Source: CAVVIH01 sp963748295 | GTDB taxonomy: Bacteria; Acidobacteriota; Vicinamibacteria; Vicinamibacterales; 2-12-FULL-66-21 | NCBI GenBank assembly: GCA_963748295.1 | Contig: CAVVIH010000004.1 | Span: 186,001 to 250,000, forward strand | DNA length: 64,000 bases | Direction of reading: 5' to 3' | Shown: positions 1 to 8,009 of the stretch, piece after piece | How the letters are laid out: every line of letters starts with the position of its first letter | Position numbering within the stretch: position 1 is the first letter of the stretch | Translations under genes and position numbers: made by a program | The notes under the pieces: generated by a model | Told to the model about the DNA's origin: nothing | The model's input: the letters and a program-made list of their open reading frames with translations, nothing else | Databases searched by the model: none

Positions 1-235
1 CGTCGGGATCGGCGCCGAGCGAAGGTGGCGCCTGGCGGATTTCTCCGCGCTCGTTGAGGATCTCGATGCGCCGCTCGGCGGCCTCGAGCTTCGCGTGACA
101 AAAGCGCGAGAGCTGGACGCCGCGCTCGTACAGCTCGAGCGACTTCTCGAGCGGCATGTCGCCTTCTTCGAGCGTCCGCGCAATCGTGTCGAGCTCGGCG
201 ATCGCCGACTCGAAATCCTTGATGGTTGAATCCAT
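1..235 (-). CDS. xseB: Exodeoxyribonuclease VII small subunit (partial)
   Basis: The first 78 codons of XseB, running off the left edge of the window. The ATG at 235 begins MDSTIKDFESAIAELD, followed by the family pattern of a LEEGDMPLEKSLELYERG helix and a second helix with RIE(I/L)L. XseB binds XseA to form exonuclease VII, which degrades single-stranded DNA to oligonucleotides in mismatch repair and DNA damage processing. It follows xseA directly on the same strand, as in most bacteria. The C-terminus is not visible. Confidence 0.93.
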   Translation of the reverse strand, partial: MDSTIKDFESAIAELDTIARTLEEGDMPLEKSLELYERGVQLSRFCHAKLEAAERRIEILNERGEIRQAPPSLGADPD

Positions 236-236
236 G

Positions 237-1629
237 TTACTTCTCGGGTTTCTCCGGCGTGTACCTCGCAATACAGCTCGCCTTCGTGCAGCGTCACCCG
301 CACGTGATCGCCAGGCTGCACCGCCGACGCGCGCCGGACGATGGCCGTGCGATCGGCGTTCCAGCACACAGCATACCCGCGGCCGAGGACGGCGAGCGGG
401 CTCAGCGTCTCGATGCGGGCGGCGAGCGTGCCGACCCGCGCCTGGGCGCGCTCGTGCCGTCTCGCCGCAGCCGCGCGAAGCCGGGCGTCGGCTGCTGACA
501 GCTGTCCGCGAATCGCGACCAGCCGCCGCCGCATGTCGTGCGCGTCGAGCCGCGCCCGGACGGCGCGATGCTGACGCTCTTTGCCAATCAGGATTGCGCC
601 GATCGCGGCCCTCAGCTCGTGCGAGAGCTCCGCGACATGCCGGCCGCGGAGCGCGAGCCGCGCGGGCCAGGTGCCGAATCCGCGGCGCCGTTCGAGCACC
701 TGCAGCGTCACGCGCCGGCGCTGCAGCTGGCCGTGTACGCCCGCCCCGAGCCGGCGCTGCAGGTGATCGATGCGGGCGCTGAACTCGGTCTTTGCCGCCA
801 GCACCATTTCTGCCGCCGCTGACGGCGTGGGCGCGCGCAGATCGGCGACGAAATCCGCAATCGTGAAGTCGACCTCGTGCCCGATCGCGGTCACCACCGG
901 AACCGGGCAGAACTGAATCGCGCGGGCGACCGGTTCCTCGTTGAACGCCCAGAGATCTTCCATCGATCCGCCGCCGCGCCCGACGATGAGGACGTCGACG
1001 CCGCGAACCTTGGCAAGCTCCCGGATCCCCGCGGCGATTTCGGCGGCGGCGCCTTCACCCTGCACGCGCGCCGGGCGGATGACGACATGCGCGGTGGCAT
1101 GTCGCCGGCCGAGCACCTTGAGGATATCGCGCAGCGCGGCGCCGTCGAGCGACGTCACGATGCCGATCTTCGCGGGCAGCACCGGCAACGGTCGCTTGCG
1201 GGCAGTGTCAAAGAGCCCTTCGGCCTGCAGCCGCTTCTTCAACTGCTCGAAGGCCACCTGCAGGGCACCCGCGCCGCGCGGCTGCACGTGCTCGCAGACG
1301 AGCTGATACTCGCCTTTGGGGTCGTAGACCCCGAGCCGGCCGCGCGCGATCACGTGCTGGCCGTCTTCCAGCTTGAATTTCAGGTAGCGGACGGCCGACC
1401 GGAACATGACGGCCTTAATCTGCGCGCCCGAGTCCTTCAGCGTGAAATAGACGTGACCGGTGTTCCACGCCCGGCAGTTGGAGATCTCCCCCTCGATCCA
1501 GAGATCGCCGAAGCTCGACTCGAGCAGCTCGCGGATCGATCCGGTCAGCTCCGAGACGGAGTAGATGCGGCGTTCCGGGGCGCCTCGCTTGGAAGACTCT
1601 TCGAATGGCTCGGAGAACAGGTCCGCCAT
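237..1629 (-). CDS. xseA: Exodeoxyribonuclease VII large subunit (3' end frameshifted)
   Basis: The catalytic large subunit of exonuclease VII. From ATG 1629 the frame shows an N-terminal OB-fold (RIYSVSELTGSI, WIEGEISN), the catalytic core with VGRGGGSMEDL and the TAIGHEVDFT motif, a long arginine-rich coiled-coil, and the usual C-terminal LGRGYAV strand. The open frame does not stop before xseB and stays open to base 1. One base out of frame, near 258-264, there is a tail PEKPEK and a TAA at 239-237, one base before the xseB ATG, giving about 464 residues, the normal family length. I therefore infer a one-base indel near 260 and place the end at 237. A real long overlap with xseB is possible but less likely. 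Confidence 0.88.
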
Positions 1630-1633
1630 ACCG

Positions 1634-2461
1634 TCAGGCGCGCGTGGGCTCGGCCGCGCGTGCGGCCAGCGCGTCGACCTCCTGCGCCGACAGGTTGATT
1701 CGCTCGATCGCGGTGGCGCGCCCGGAGGCGGCGTCCGCGGTGATCAGGACCGCGTTCAAGCGCGGATTACCCGATGCCGCCTCGAACTTCGCCGGCATCG
1801 CGTTCAAAAACCGGCCGAGCGCCGCCTCGATCGTGACGCCGATGATCGAGTCGTGCGGGCCGGTCATGCCGGCGTCGGTGAGATACGCCGTGCCCTTCGG
1901 CAGGATTCGCTCGTCGGCCGTCTGCACGTGGGTGTGCGTGCCGATCACCGCGGTGGCGCGGCCATCGAGATGCCAGCCCATCGCCACTTTCTCCGACGTC
2001 GCCTCGGCGTGAAAGTCGACGATGATGACGCGCGTCTTCGCTCGGAGCGTCTCGATCTCCCGGACCGCGAGCGCGAACGGATCGTCGAGCGGCGTCATGA
2101 ATACCCGCCCCATCAGGTTGATCACGCCGACCGGTTCGCCGGTTCGCGTGCGGGCGAGATAGCTGCCGCGGCCCGGAACGCCGGCGGGGAAGTTGCCGGG
2201 ACGGAGCAGACGCGGCTGCCGCGCGATGTAGTCGAGGACCTCTTTCTTGTCCCAGACGTGATTGCCGCTCGTCATGACGTCGACGCCGAACTCGAGGATC
2301 GTGTCGGCGATGTCGCCGGTGACGCCGAATCCGGCGGCCGAGTTCTCCACGTTGGCGATGACGAGGTCGATCGAGCGCGTCGCCACCAGCGCGGGAATCG
2401 CCCGCCGCGCGATCTCGCGGCCAGGCTTCCCGAAGATGTCGCCGATGAAAAGCAGCTTCAT
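1634..2461 (-). CDS. YmdB-family metallophosphoesterase (cyclic nucleotide phosphodiesterase)
   Basis: 275 residues matching the TIGR00282/YmdB family of dimetal phosphoesterases, whose studied members hydrolyse 2',3'-cyclic or 3',5'-cyclic nucleotides. Metal ligands are visible in order: D8 in FIGDIFG, E39-N40, the GNH triad at 66-68, H151 in DFHAE, and GTHTH at 175-178. The length is normal for the family. It lies 4 bp upstream of the xseA start on the same strand, so the two are probably co-transcribed. Cytoplasmic; no signal peptide. The substrate in this organism cannot be told from sequence. Confidence 0.9.
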   Translation of the reverse strand: MKLLFIGDIFGKPGREIARRAIPALVATRSIDLVIANVENSAAGFGVTGDIADTILEFGVDVMTSGNHVWDKKEVLDYIARQPRLLRPGNFPAGVPGRGSYLARTRTGEPVGVINLMGRVFMTPLDDPFALAVREIETLRAKTRVIIVDFHAEATSEKVAMGWHLDGRATAVIGTHTHVQTADERILPKGTAYLTDAGMTGPHDSIIGVTIEAALGRFLNAMPAKFEAASGNPRLNAVLITADAASGRATAIERINLSAQEVDALAARAAEPTRA

Positions 2462-2471
2462 GCGGCGGCCA

Positions 2472-2906
2472 TCAGGACACGGTGACGGGAATGCGGATCT
2501 CGGCGCCGCGGCGTTCGTCGATGCGCGGCATCACGACGTGCAACTCGCCGGCCGCGAGGGTGGCGCGGGCGCGGCCCGCGTCGAAGGCGCCGGCGAGACG
2601 GAAGACACGGGCAAACCGGCCGAATTCGCGTTCGGCGAGGTGAAACGCCACCTTGGCATGCTCGCAGGCGCGCGGGACCTTCTGGCCGACGATTGCGAGC
2701 ACGCCCTCGGAATACACCACCCGGATCGTCTCGGCCGGGACGCCGGCCAGGTCGGCAATCACTTCGACCGACGTGGGCGTTTCGAACACGTCCATCGCCG
2801 GACTGCACTCGGCAATCCCGCCGGGTGACAGGGACTCTCCCTCGAGCCATTTCAGGATGCGACGAAGGTCTTCGCCGGTGCGGCGGTCCAGGGCGATGCG
2901 GGCCAC
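2472..2906 (-). CDS. Hsp20/alpha-crystallin-family small heat shock protein
   Basis: A small heat shock protein that would hold unfolding proteins in solution. The chosen GTG start at 2906 gives 144 residues starting VARIALDRR. The alpha-crystallin domain begins around MDVFETPTSVEVIADLAGV and contains the AGV(P) turn, then a strand pattern ending ELHVVMP, the usual place of the GxLxIxxP motif; the C-terminus has the I-x-I/V element (IRIPV). A longer ORF reaches 3011, but the extra 35 residues are proline-rich and upstream of a TAGAAT -10 box, so I reject that start. Directly upstream of the YmdB gene and likely the first gene of that operon. Confidence 0.85.
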   Translation of the reverse strand: MARIALDRRTGEDLRRILKWLEGESLSPGGIAECSPAMDVFETPTSVEVIADLAGVPAETIRVVYSEGVLAIVGQKVPRACEHAKVAFHLAEREFGRFARVFRLAGAFDAGRARATLAAGELHVVMPRIDERRGAEIRIPVTVS

Positions 2907-2914
2907 AGCCCCGT

Positions 2915-2920
2915 ATTCTA
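2915..2920 (-). promoter_or_regulatory. Candidate -10 box of the hsp20 operon (leaderless)
   Basis: TAGAAT on the minus strand, 8 nt before the GTG at 2906. No Shine-Dalgarno fits between them, so the transcript probably begins at or near the start codon. No clear -35 element is visible. Confidence 0.5.
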
Positions 2921-3053
2921 GCAAGCAAGCCGTCGGGAATCCCGGCGTTGCCCTCGCCGGCGTCCGCGCACCTTCTATAGAGGTGAGGGGTTGGGAAGCA
3001 TATGAGTGCAATCAACTAAGATTAGCCCATCGACGTCTGACCGTCGATTCAGC

Positions 3054-3059
3054 TACTCT
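3054..3059 (+). promoter_or_regulatory. Candidate -10 box of rpoZ (leaderless)
   Basis: TACTCT lies 6 nt before the rpoZ ATG at 3066 and fits the TANNNT pattern seen before many genes in this window. No Shine-Dalgarno is present in the gap. Confidence 0.45.
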
Positions 3060-3065
3060 GTCAGC

Positions 3066-3335
3066 ATGCGACCCAACGCTGAATACGAAGAGGCCGACGC
3101 CGCTTCGGCGGCGCCGGACCCTGTCACCAGCCGGTTTCTATTCGTCGACATCGCCGCCCAGCGCGCCAAGCAGCTGCGCCGCGGTGCGCGCCCACGCTTG
3201 ACGGGCACCGCCGATCACCCGCCGATTGCTCCTCACAAGCTCGAACGCGTCGCGATGGAAGAGGTTCGTTCCGGGCTCATCGAGTACGCGCTGCCAACCG
3301 GGTACGACGGCCCGGGCGGCGCGGCTAAGGCCTGA
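3066..3335 (+). CDS. rpoZ: DNA-directed RNA polymerase omega subunit
   Basis: 89 residues starting MRPNAEYEEAD. The omega signature is visible: SRFLFVDIAAQRAKQLRRGA and, further on, KLERVAMEEVRSGLIEY. Omega wraps the C-terminal part of beta-prime, helps assemble RNA polymerase and in many bacteria contributes to ppGpp sensing. An upstream in-frame ATG at 3006 would precede the -10 candidate and adds a non-conserved stretch, so the start at 3066 is preferred. Followed without a gap by two small membrane-protein genes. Confidence 0.9.
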   Translation: MRPNAEYEEADAASAAPDPVTSRFLFVDIAAQRAKQLRRGARPRLTGTADHPPIAPHKLERVAMEEVRSGLIEYALPTGYDGPGGAAKA

Positions 3336-3596
3336 ATGATGGCGGCCGCGCTCGGCACCCTGCAGGGTCTGCTGCTGAGCACCGGGGTGCTTCTGGCGCT
3401 CTTCATCGGCTTCTGTATTCTCTTCAATCTACCGAAGCTCCGCGCCAGCGGCCGGCATTCGCGGGTGGTCCGCAGCCTGGACGAGGCAGTCGGCGACACG
3501 CCGCAGCAGTATCTGCCGCCGGATGCGCCGCGCGGCCGCACCGACCAGCTGCGGACGCCGGAACTTCTCGAGGCGGAGGAACGTAAGTCAGCCTGA
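3336..3596 (+). CDS. Small single-pass membrane protein of unknown function
   Basis: 86 residues. A hydrophobic segment at about residues 5-32 (LLLSTGVLLALFIGF region) is followed by a basic, then a Pro/Gly-rich and acidic soluble tail. The ATG directly follows the rpoZ TGA (TGAATG), so translational coupling with rpoZ is likely. I do not recognise a family. High third-position GC supports coding. Confidence 0.65.
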   Translation: MMAAALGTLQGLLLSTGVLLALFIGFCILFNLPKLRASGRHSRVVRSLDEAVGDTPQQYLPPDAPRGRTDQLRTPELLEAEERKSA

Positions 3597-3605
3597 GAGC
3601 CATCG

Positions 3606-3941
3606 ATGATCGAGCTGGCCACCCTTGCGCTGGTTGGACTCGTTATTCTCGCGGTCATTGCCGCATTCTCGCTGGCCGCGTTCGTCATCCACACCATCTT
3701 CTGGCTGCTCCTTCTGCCGTTCCGCCTGCTGTTCGGCCTCGTCCTGCTCCCGTTCCTCATTCTCAAGTTCGTGATCGCCGCCATTCTGATGGTCGTCGTC
3801 GCGCCGATCATCGCGATCGTCACGCTCGTCGCGGCGCTCGTGACGGTTCTGGCGGTCGGCATTCCGCTCCTGCCGTTCATCATCATCGGTTCCGCGATCT
3901 ACATCCTCTTCCGCAGCACCTCGCCTATCCCGGCGCGCTGA
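3606..3941 (+). CDS. Very hydrophobic small membrane protein of unknown function
   Basis: 111 residues, almost entirely hydrophobic, with about four membrane spans separated by only a few polar residues (for example LPFRLLFGLVLLPF around residues 37-50). It starts 9 bp after the previous gene and is probably in the rpoZ transcript. No catalytic residues or known domain can be named. A phage-shock-like or accessory membrane role would be speculation. Confidence 0.6.
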   Translation: MIELATLALVGLVILAVIAAFSLAAFVIHTIFWLLLLPFRLLFGLVLLPFLILKFVIAAILMVVVAPIIAIVTLVAALVTVLAVGIPLLPFIIIGSAIYILFRSTSPIPAR

Positions 3942-3959
3942 CGCGCCGCGAGCGCGTGG

Positions 3960-3965
3960 TACCAT
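3960..3965 (+). promoter_or_regulatory. Candidate -10 box of surE (leaderless)
   Basis: TACCAT, 7 nt before the surE ATG at 3973, with no Shine-Dalgarno. Fits the TANNNT pattern of this window. Confidence 0.35.
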
Positions 3966-3972
3966 CGCGCGC

Positions 3973-4848
3973 ATGACGAAGAACGCCTTCCGCTCCTTCA
4001 GGTTGCAGCTGTTGGCCGCGGCACTGGTCGCACTCGCCGCATTGGCGACCTCGCTTGATGCCGCGCCAGGCGCGGCGCAACCGCCGCCGGCGCCTTTGCG
4101 CATCCTTCTGACGAATGACGACGGTGTGCGCGCGCCGGGCATCCTGGCGGTTGCGCAGGCGCTGAAGGGGATGGGGGAGATCACCATCGCCGCGCCGGCC
4201 GAAAACCAGAGCGGGAAGGGGCACTCGATCACCACGAGCGATCCGATCTTCGTCGATACGATCAAGCTGGCTGGTGATCTGCCGGCGTTCTCGCTCCAGA
4301 CGACGCCGGCGAGCTGTGTGAAGGTGGCGGTCGAGGCATTGATGGCGCAGAAGCCCGACATCGTGATCTCGGGGATCAACCGCGGTTACAACCTCGGCAT
4401 GGTGACGTATGTCTCCGGTACCGTCGGCGCCGCGCGCGAAGCAGCGCTGAAGGGCATTCCGGCGATTGCCGCGTCGCTGTCGGTCGAGCAGACCGACTAC
4501 GCGCCCGCGGCGGAAATCGTGCGGCAGGTGCTGGTGATGGCGCGCAAGACCCCGCTCGAGCCTGGAACGTTTCTCAACGTCAACATCCCGCCGGGCACCG
4601 CCGCCGCCATCAAAGGCATTCAGCTGGTCCGTCAGAGCCGGCTGACCGGCATCGAGCGCTTCGAGGAGCAGAAGTCACCGGGCGGCCGCCGGTTCTTCTG
4701 GAGCGTCTGGAACGAACCGACCGCCGATGCGGAAGGCACGGACGTGTGGGCGGTCGAACACGGGTTCGCCGCGGTCACGCCGCTCCGCGCCGGCGAGTTC
4801 GATCCGGCGACGTACGAGAAGTGGCGAATCGCCTTGGGGCTCAAGTAA
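3973..4848 (+). CDS. surE: SurE-type 5'-nucleotidase with a predicted signal peptide
   Basis: SurE dephosphorylates nucleoside 5'- or 3'-monophosphates using one divalent metal. The conserved ligands are present: LLTNDDG with D49-D50, S80 in the ENQSGKG loop, and N136 in SGINRGYNLG. SurE normally starts with its first strand at residue 1; here about 40 extra residues precede it, including a basic start, a hydrophobic core (LQLLAAALVALAALA) and a small-residue cleavage region before AAPGAAQP. This is a plausible Sec signal, so the enzyme may act in the periplasm. Its 3' end overlaps convergent gatA by 8 bp. Confidence 0.9.
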   Translation: MTKNAFRSFRLQLLAAALVALAALATSLDAAPGAAQPPPAPLRILLTNDDGVRAPGILAVAQALKGMGEITIAAPAENQSGKGHSITTSDPIFVDTIKLAGDLPAFSLQTTPASCVKVAVEALMAQKPDIVISGINRGYNLGMVTYVSGTVGAAREAALKGIPAIAASLSVEQTDYAPAAEIVRQVLVMARKTPLEPGTFLNVNIPPGTAAAIKGIQLVRQSRLTGIERFEEQKSPGGRRFFWSVWNEPTADAEGTDVWAVEHGFAAVTPLRAGEFDPATYEKWRIALGLK

Positions 4849-6302
4849 GGAGAGTTGGCTTCTCTCGCGTAAAGCCCGTCGCCTGTTCGTAGGCGTCTGC
4901 CACGCGCAACAACGTGGGCTCGTCCATCGCGCGTCCGGTCAGCTGCAGGCCGAGCGGCAGCCGATCGCTCGTGAACCCGCACGGTACGCTGATCGCCGGG
5001 AGGCCCGTCAGGTTCGCCGCGACGGTGAAGACGTCCGCCAGATACATCTGTAATGGATCGTCGATGCGCTCGCCGAGGCGGAACGGCGGAGTGGGCACGG
5101 TGGGCGTGGCGATCAGATCCACTGCGCCGAACGCCGCATCGTAGTCGCGCCGCATCAGCGTGCGGACCTGCTGCGCCTTCAGGTAGTACGCATCGTAGTA
5201 ACCCGCGCTGAGCACGTAAGTGCCGAGCATCACCCGGCGCTTCACTTCCGCGCCGAAACCCTCGTCGCGCGTCCGGTCGTACATCTGTCCGAGCGTGTCG
5301 GCTCGCGGCGTGCGGTACCCGTAACGCACGCCATCGAACCTCGACAGGTTCGAGCTCGCCTCGGCGGTCGCCACCAGGTAGTAGACGGCCACCGCGTGAA
5401 CACTGTGTGGCAACGCCACGTCGGCGATCGTTGCCCCGGCCGACTGCATGACGTCGAGGCGCGCGCCGGAACGCGTCGAGCACCGGCGGGTCGAGGCCAT
5501 CGGCGAGCAGCGTCCAGGGCACGCCGATCCGGATGCCGCGCGCGCCGCCGGCGAGCGACGCCGGATAATCGGGCACGGCATCCGCGGCGCAGGTCGCGTC
5601 ATGCGAATCGGCGCCGGCGATCGCCTGCAGCGTGGCGGCGGCGTCGGCGACGCTCGTGGAGAACGTGCCGATCTGATCGAGTGACGAGGCAAACGCGATG
5701 AGGCCGTAGCGCGAAACGCGGCCGTACGTCGGCTTGAGTCCGACGACCCCGCACATGGCGGCGGGCTGGCGGACCGAGCCGCCGGTGTCGGATCCGAGCG
5801 CGACCGGCGCCATGCGGGCGGCAACCGCGGCGGCGGAACCGCCGCTCGAGCCGCCCGGGATGCGATCGAACGCCCAGGGGTTGCGCGTCGGGCCGAAGGC
5901 AGAGTTCTCTGTGGACGATCCCATCGCGAACTCGTCGCAATTGGTCTTGCCGATTGGAATGGCGCCCGCGGCGACGAGGCGCTCGATGACGGTCGCGTCG
6001 TACGGCGGCTCGTACCGATCCAGGATCTTCGAGCCGGCCGTCGTGCGCGTGCGGCGCGTGCAGATGTTGTCCTTGATCGCCACCGGCACACCGAGCAGGG
6101 GCAGCTGCGGCCAGCGTGTGCGATCGCTATCCAGCTCGGCCGCGCGCTTCAGCGCCGACTCCCTCGTGACGGTCAGGAACGCGTTGACGCGGCGGTCGGC
6201 CTGTTCGATCCGATCGAGCGCCGCCGTGACGACCTCGACCGCGGACGCGCTGCCCGATCGAATCGCGCCGGTGATGTCGCCGATGCGTTCGAGTCTCTCC
6301 AT
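4841..6302 (-). CDS. gatA: Glutamyl-tRNA(Gln)/aspartyl-tRNA(Asn) amidotransferase subunit A (frameshifted)
   Basis: The amidase subunit of GatCAB, which releases ammonia from glutamine to amidate mischarged Glu-tRNA(Gln) or Asp-tRNA(Asn). The amidase-signature triad region is clear: the KDNI lysine, then GGSSGGSAAAVAA and the GSDTGGSVRQPA loop with the nucleophilic serine. The frame breaks near 5460-5475, after DPPVLDAFR, and continues in another frame as LDVMQSAGATI to the end (EKPTLLT). A single-base loss in a GGCGCGCG run explains it; both halves match GatA and together have normal length. The ATG at 6302 overlaps the gatC stop (TGATG). Confidence 0.88.
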
Positions 6303-6604
6303 CACCCGAGGACTCGTGGTACCTTGAAGAGGCCTGCCGCGCGATCCGCCTCGGGCGCCTGGGTCAGGACTTCCTCACGCGGCAGCGATCCGGCCACCAC
6401 ATCGTCGCGAAGCAGACCGGTGACGCCGGTTGGATGAGAGGTTGGCGGCACGTCGTGCGTGTCGATGCCCTGCACCTGTTGCGCGAAGGCGAGGATCTCC
6501 GACAACTGACGCGCGTAGAGCGCTTGTTCGTCCGCGGTGAGCTCGATGCGGGCGAGCTCGGCGATGCGCAGGACCTCCTCGGGACTGAAGGCGTTGCCGG
6601 GCAT
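6302..6604 (-). CDS. gatC: Glutamyl-tRNA(Gln)/aspartyl-tRNA(Asn) amidotransferase subunit C
   Basis: 100 residues of the small GatC subunit, which wraps around and stabilises GatA. Visible features are the N-terminal helix VLRIAELARIELT, the LSEILAFAQQVQGIDT segment and the typical end LFKVPRVLG. gatC and gatA overlap at TGATG, so they are translationally coupled. gatB is not in the window. A TAGCAT -10 candidate lies 6 nt before the ATG. Confidence 0.95.
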   Translation of the reverse strand: MPGNAFSPEEVLRIAELARIELTADEQALYARQLSEILAFAQQVQGIDTHDVPPTSHPTGVTGLLRDDVVAGSLPREEVLTQAPEADRAAGLFKVPRVLG

Positions 6605-6610
6605 CCCGTC

Positions 6611-6620
6611 ATGCTAGCAG
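6611..6620. promoter_or_regulatory. Candidate divergent promoter core for gatC and amrB
   Basis: ATGCTAGCAG contains the palindrome TGCTAGCA. Read on the minus strand it gives TAGCAT 6 nt before gatC; on the plus strand it gives TAGCAG ahead of the amrB gene at 6631, which in addition has a GAGGTGAG ribosome binding site. The two -10-like boxes overlap, so one site could fire in both directions. Confidence 0.35.
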
Positions 6621-6630
6621 AAGAGGTGAG

Positions 6631-7479
6631 ATGAGCGTTCGTCCGGCGGCGGTGGCGGGCACGTGGTATCCCGGCACGCGCGGTGCGCTGGCGCGCGAGG
6701 TCGACAGCTATCTCGATGCGGCGTCGGACGGTCCGCGCGGCGAGGTCACCGCGATCATCGCGCCGCATGCCGGCATCATGTTCTCGGGACCGGTGGCCGC
6801 GTTTGCCTACAAGGCCGCCGCCCGCGGCGCGTACGACGCCGTCGTGCTTGCCGGACCATCGCATTTCGTTGCATTCGAGGGGGTCGCGCTGTACCCGGAC
6901 GGCGCGTTCGATTCGCCCTTCGGCCCGGCGTGGATCGATACGGCGATCGCCCGGAGTCTCGCGGCTGCGCCAGGCGTCCAGGCGATGCCGGCCGCGCACG
7001 CACGCGAACATTCGCTCGAGATGCAGCTGCCGTTCGTCCGCCGCCTCCTGCCGGAGGCGGCCATCGTGCCGCTGCTGATGGGATTCCAGTCGCGCGAGAC
7101 GATCGAGCAGCTCGCGAGCGCGCTGACGTCGTCGCTGCGAGGGACACGCAGCCTGATCGTCGCCTCGACGGATCTCTCGCACTATTTCGACGCCGCGACC
7201 GCCGCGGCGCTCGACGCGCGCGTGCAGGACAGGGTCGGCGCGTTCGATCCGGAAGGTCTGATCGCGCTCGCGGACGAATATCCGGAATCCGAGCGAGGGC
7301 GCTGCGTCGGATGCGGAATCGGACCGGCGATCTCCGTCATGATGGCCGCACGGGCGCTTGGCGCGCGCAACGCACGTGTGCTGAAGTACGCCCACTCCGG
7401 CGAGGTGTCCGGTGATTACGACGGGGTCGTCGGCTACATGGCAGCGGTGATGGGCACGTTCGATTCGAATGCTGACTGA
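6631..7479 (+). CDS. amrB: AmmeMemoRadiSam system protein B (MEMO1-like)
   Basis: 282 residues of the MEMO1/AmrB family. Conserved features: VAGTWYPG at the N-terminus, APHAGIMFSGP with H46, GPSHF, the HSLEMQLPF motif and STDLSHYF. Homologues belong to the class III extradiol dioxygenase fold; in bacteria the gene sits beside an AMMECR1 gene and often a radical SAM gene, but the reaction is unknown. It overlaps the next gene by 11 bp. Ribosome binding site GAGGTGAG just before the ATG. Confidence 0.9.
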   Translation: MSVRPAAVAGTWYPGTRGALAREVDSYLDAASDGPRGEVTAIIAPHAGIMFSGPVAAFAYKAAARGAYDAVVLAGPSHFVAFEGVALYPDGAFDSPFGPAWIDTAIARSLAAAPGVQAMPAAHAREHSLEMQLPFVRRLLPEAAIVPLLMGFQSRETIEQLASALTSSLRGTRSLIVASTDLSHYFDAATAAALDARVQDRVGAFDPEGLIALADEYPESERGRCVGCGIGPAISVMMAARALGARNARVLKYAHSGEVSGDYDGVVGYMAAVMGTFDSNAD

Positions 7480-8006
7480 CGAACAGAAACGATACGTGCT
7501 CGACCTCGCGCGCGGTGCGGTCGTGGAGCAGGTGACCGGCGAACGCGCCGTCACCACCGCGATGTGCGAGCTGCCGGACGCCTCCGGTGTGTTCGTCACG
7601 CTGAAATCGCGTGGTGCGCTGCGCGGATGCCTCGGCACCCTCGAGTGCCGCGACGGCCTGGCGCCTGACGTCGCGCGCTGCGCGGCTGACGCGGCCAGCG
7701 CCGACCCGCGTTTCGAGGCGGTGACCTCCGTCGAGCTGCCCGAGATTTCCATCGAGGTGTCGGTCCTCGGTCCGCTGGAGGAAATCGATCCGTTCGACGG
7801 ATCGGCATTCGTCATCGGCCGTCACGGCCTGGTCGTCGAGCGGGGCCGCCGCCGGGGGCTGTTGCTGCCGCAGGTCGCCGTCGAGTGGGACTGGACGCGC
7901 GAGCAGTTCCTGCGCCAGACGTGCCTCAAGGCCGGCCTCGACGGCGGCGGCGTGGCAACAGGGCGCGCGCGTCTACCGCTTCGAAGCCGAGGTCTTCGGT
8001 CACTGA
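7469..8006 (+). CDS. amrA: AmmeMemoRadiSam system protein A (AMMECR1 domain, frameshifted near 3' end)
   Basis: AMMECR1-domain protein, partner of AmrB. The signature LRGCLGTLE is present (residues 51-59 region), with PEISIEVSVLGPLEEI and LLLPQVAVEWDWTREQFLRQTCLKAGL. After this the frame breaks in a GGC-rich run at about 7943-7951; the continuing frame reads AWQQGARVYRFEAEVFGH and stops at 8004-8006, exactly the family's usual C-terminus. The original frame would run on as a low-complexity arginine tail, so an indel error is likely. The function of the AMMECR1 domain is not established. Confidence 0.87.
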
Positions 8007-8009
8007 TCC

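Noticed and set aside
237..1629. Real C-terminal extension of XseA across xseB
   Set aside because: The other frame gives the conserved length and a stop one base before xseB; the long frame would encode an arginine-serine-rich tail.
5455..5480. Programmed frameshifting in gatA and others
   Set aside because: No slippery heptamer with a following pseudoknot was recognised, and the same kind of indel occurs in many unrelated genes.
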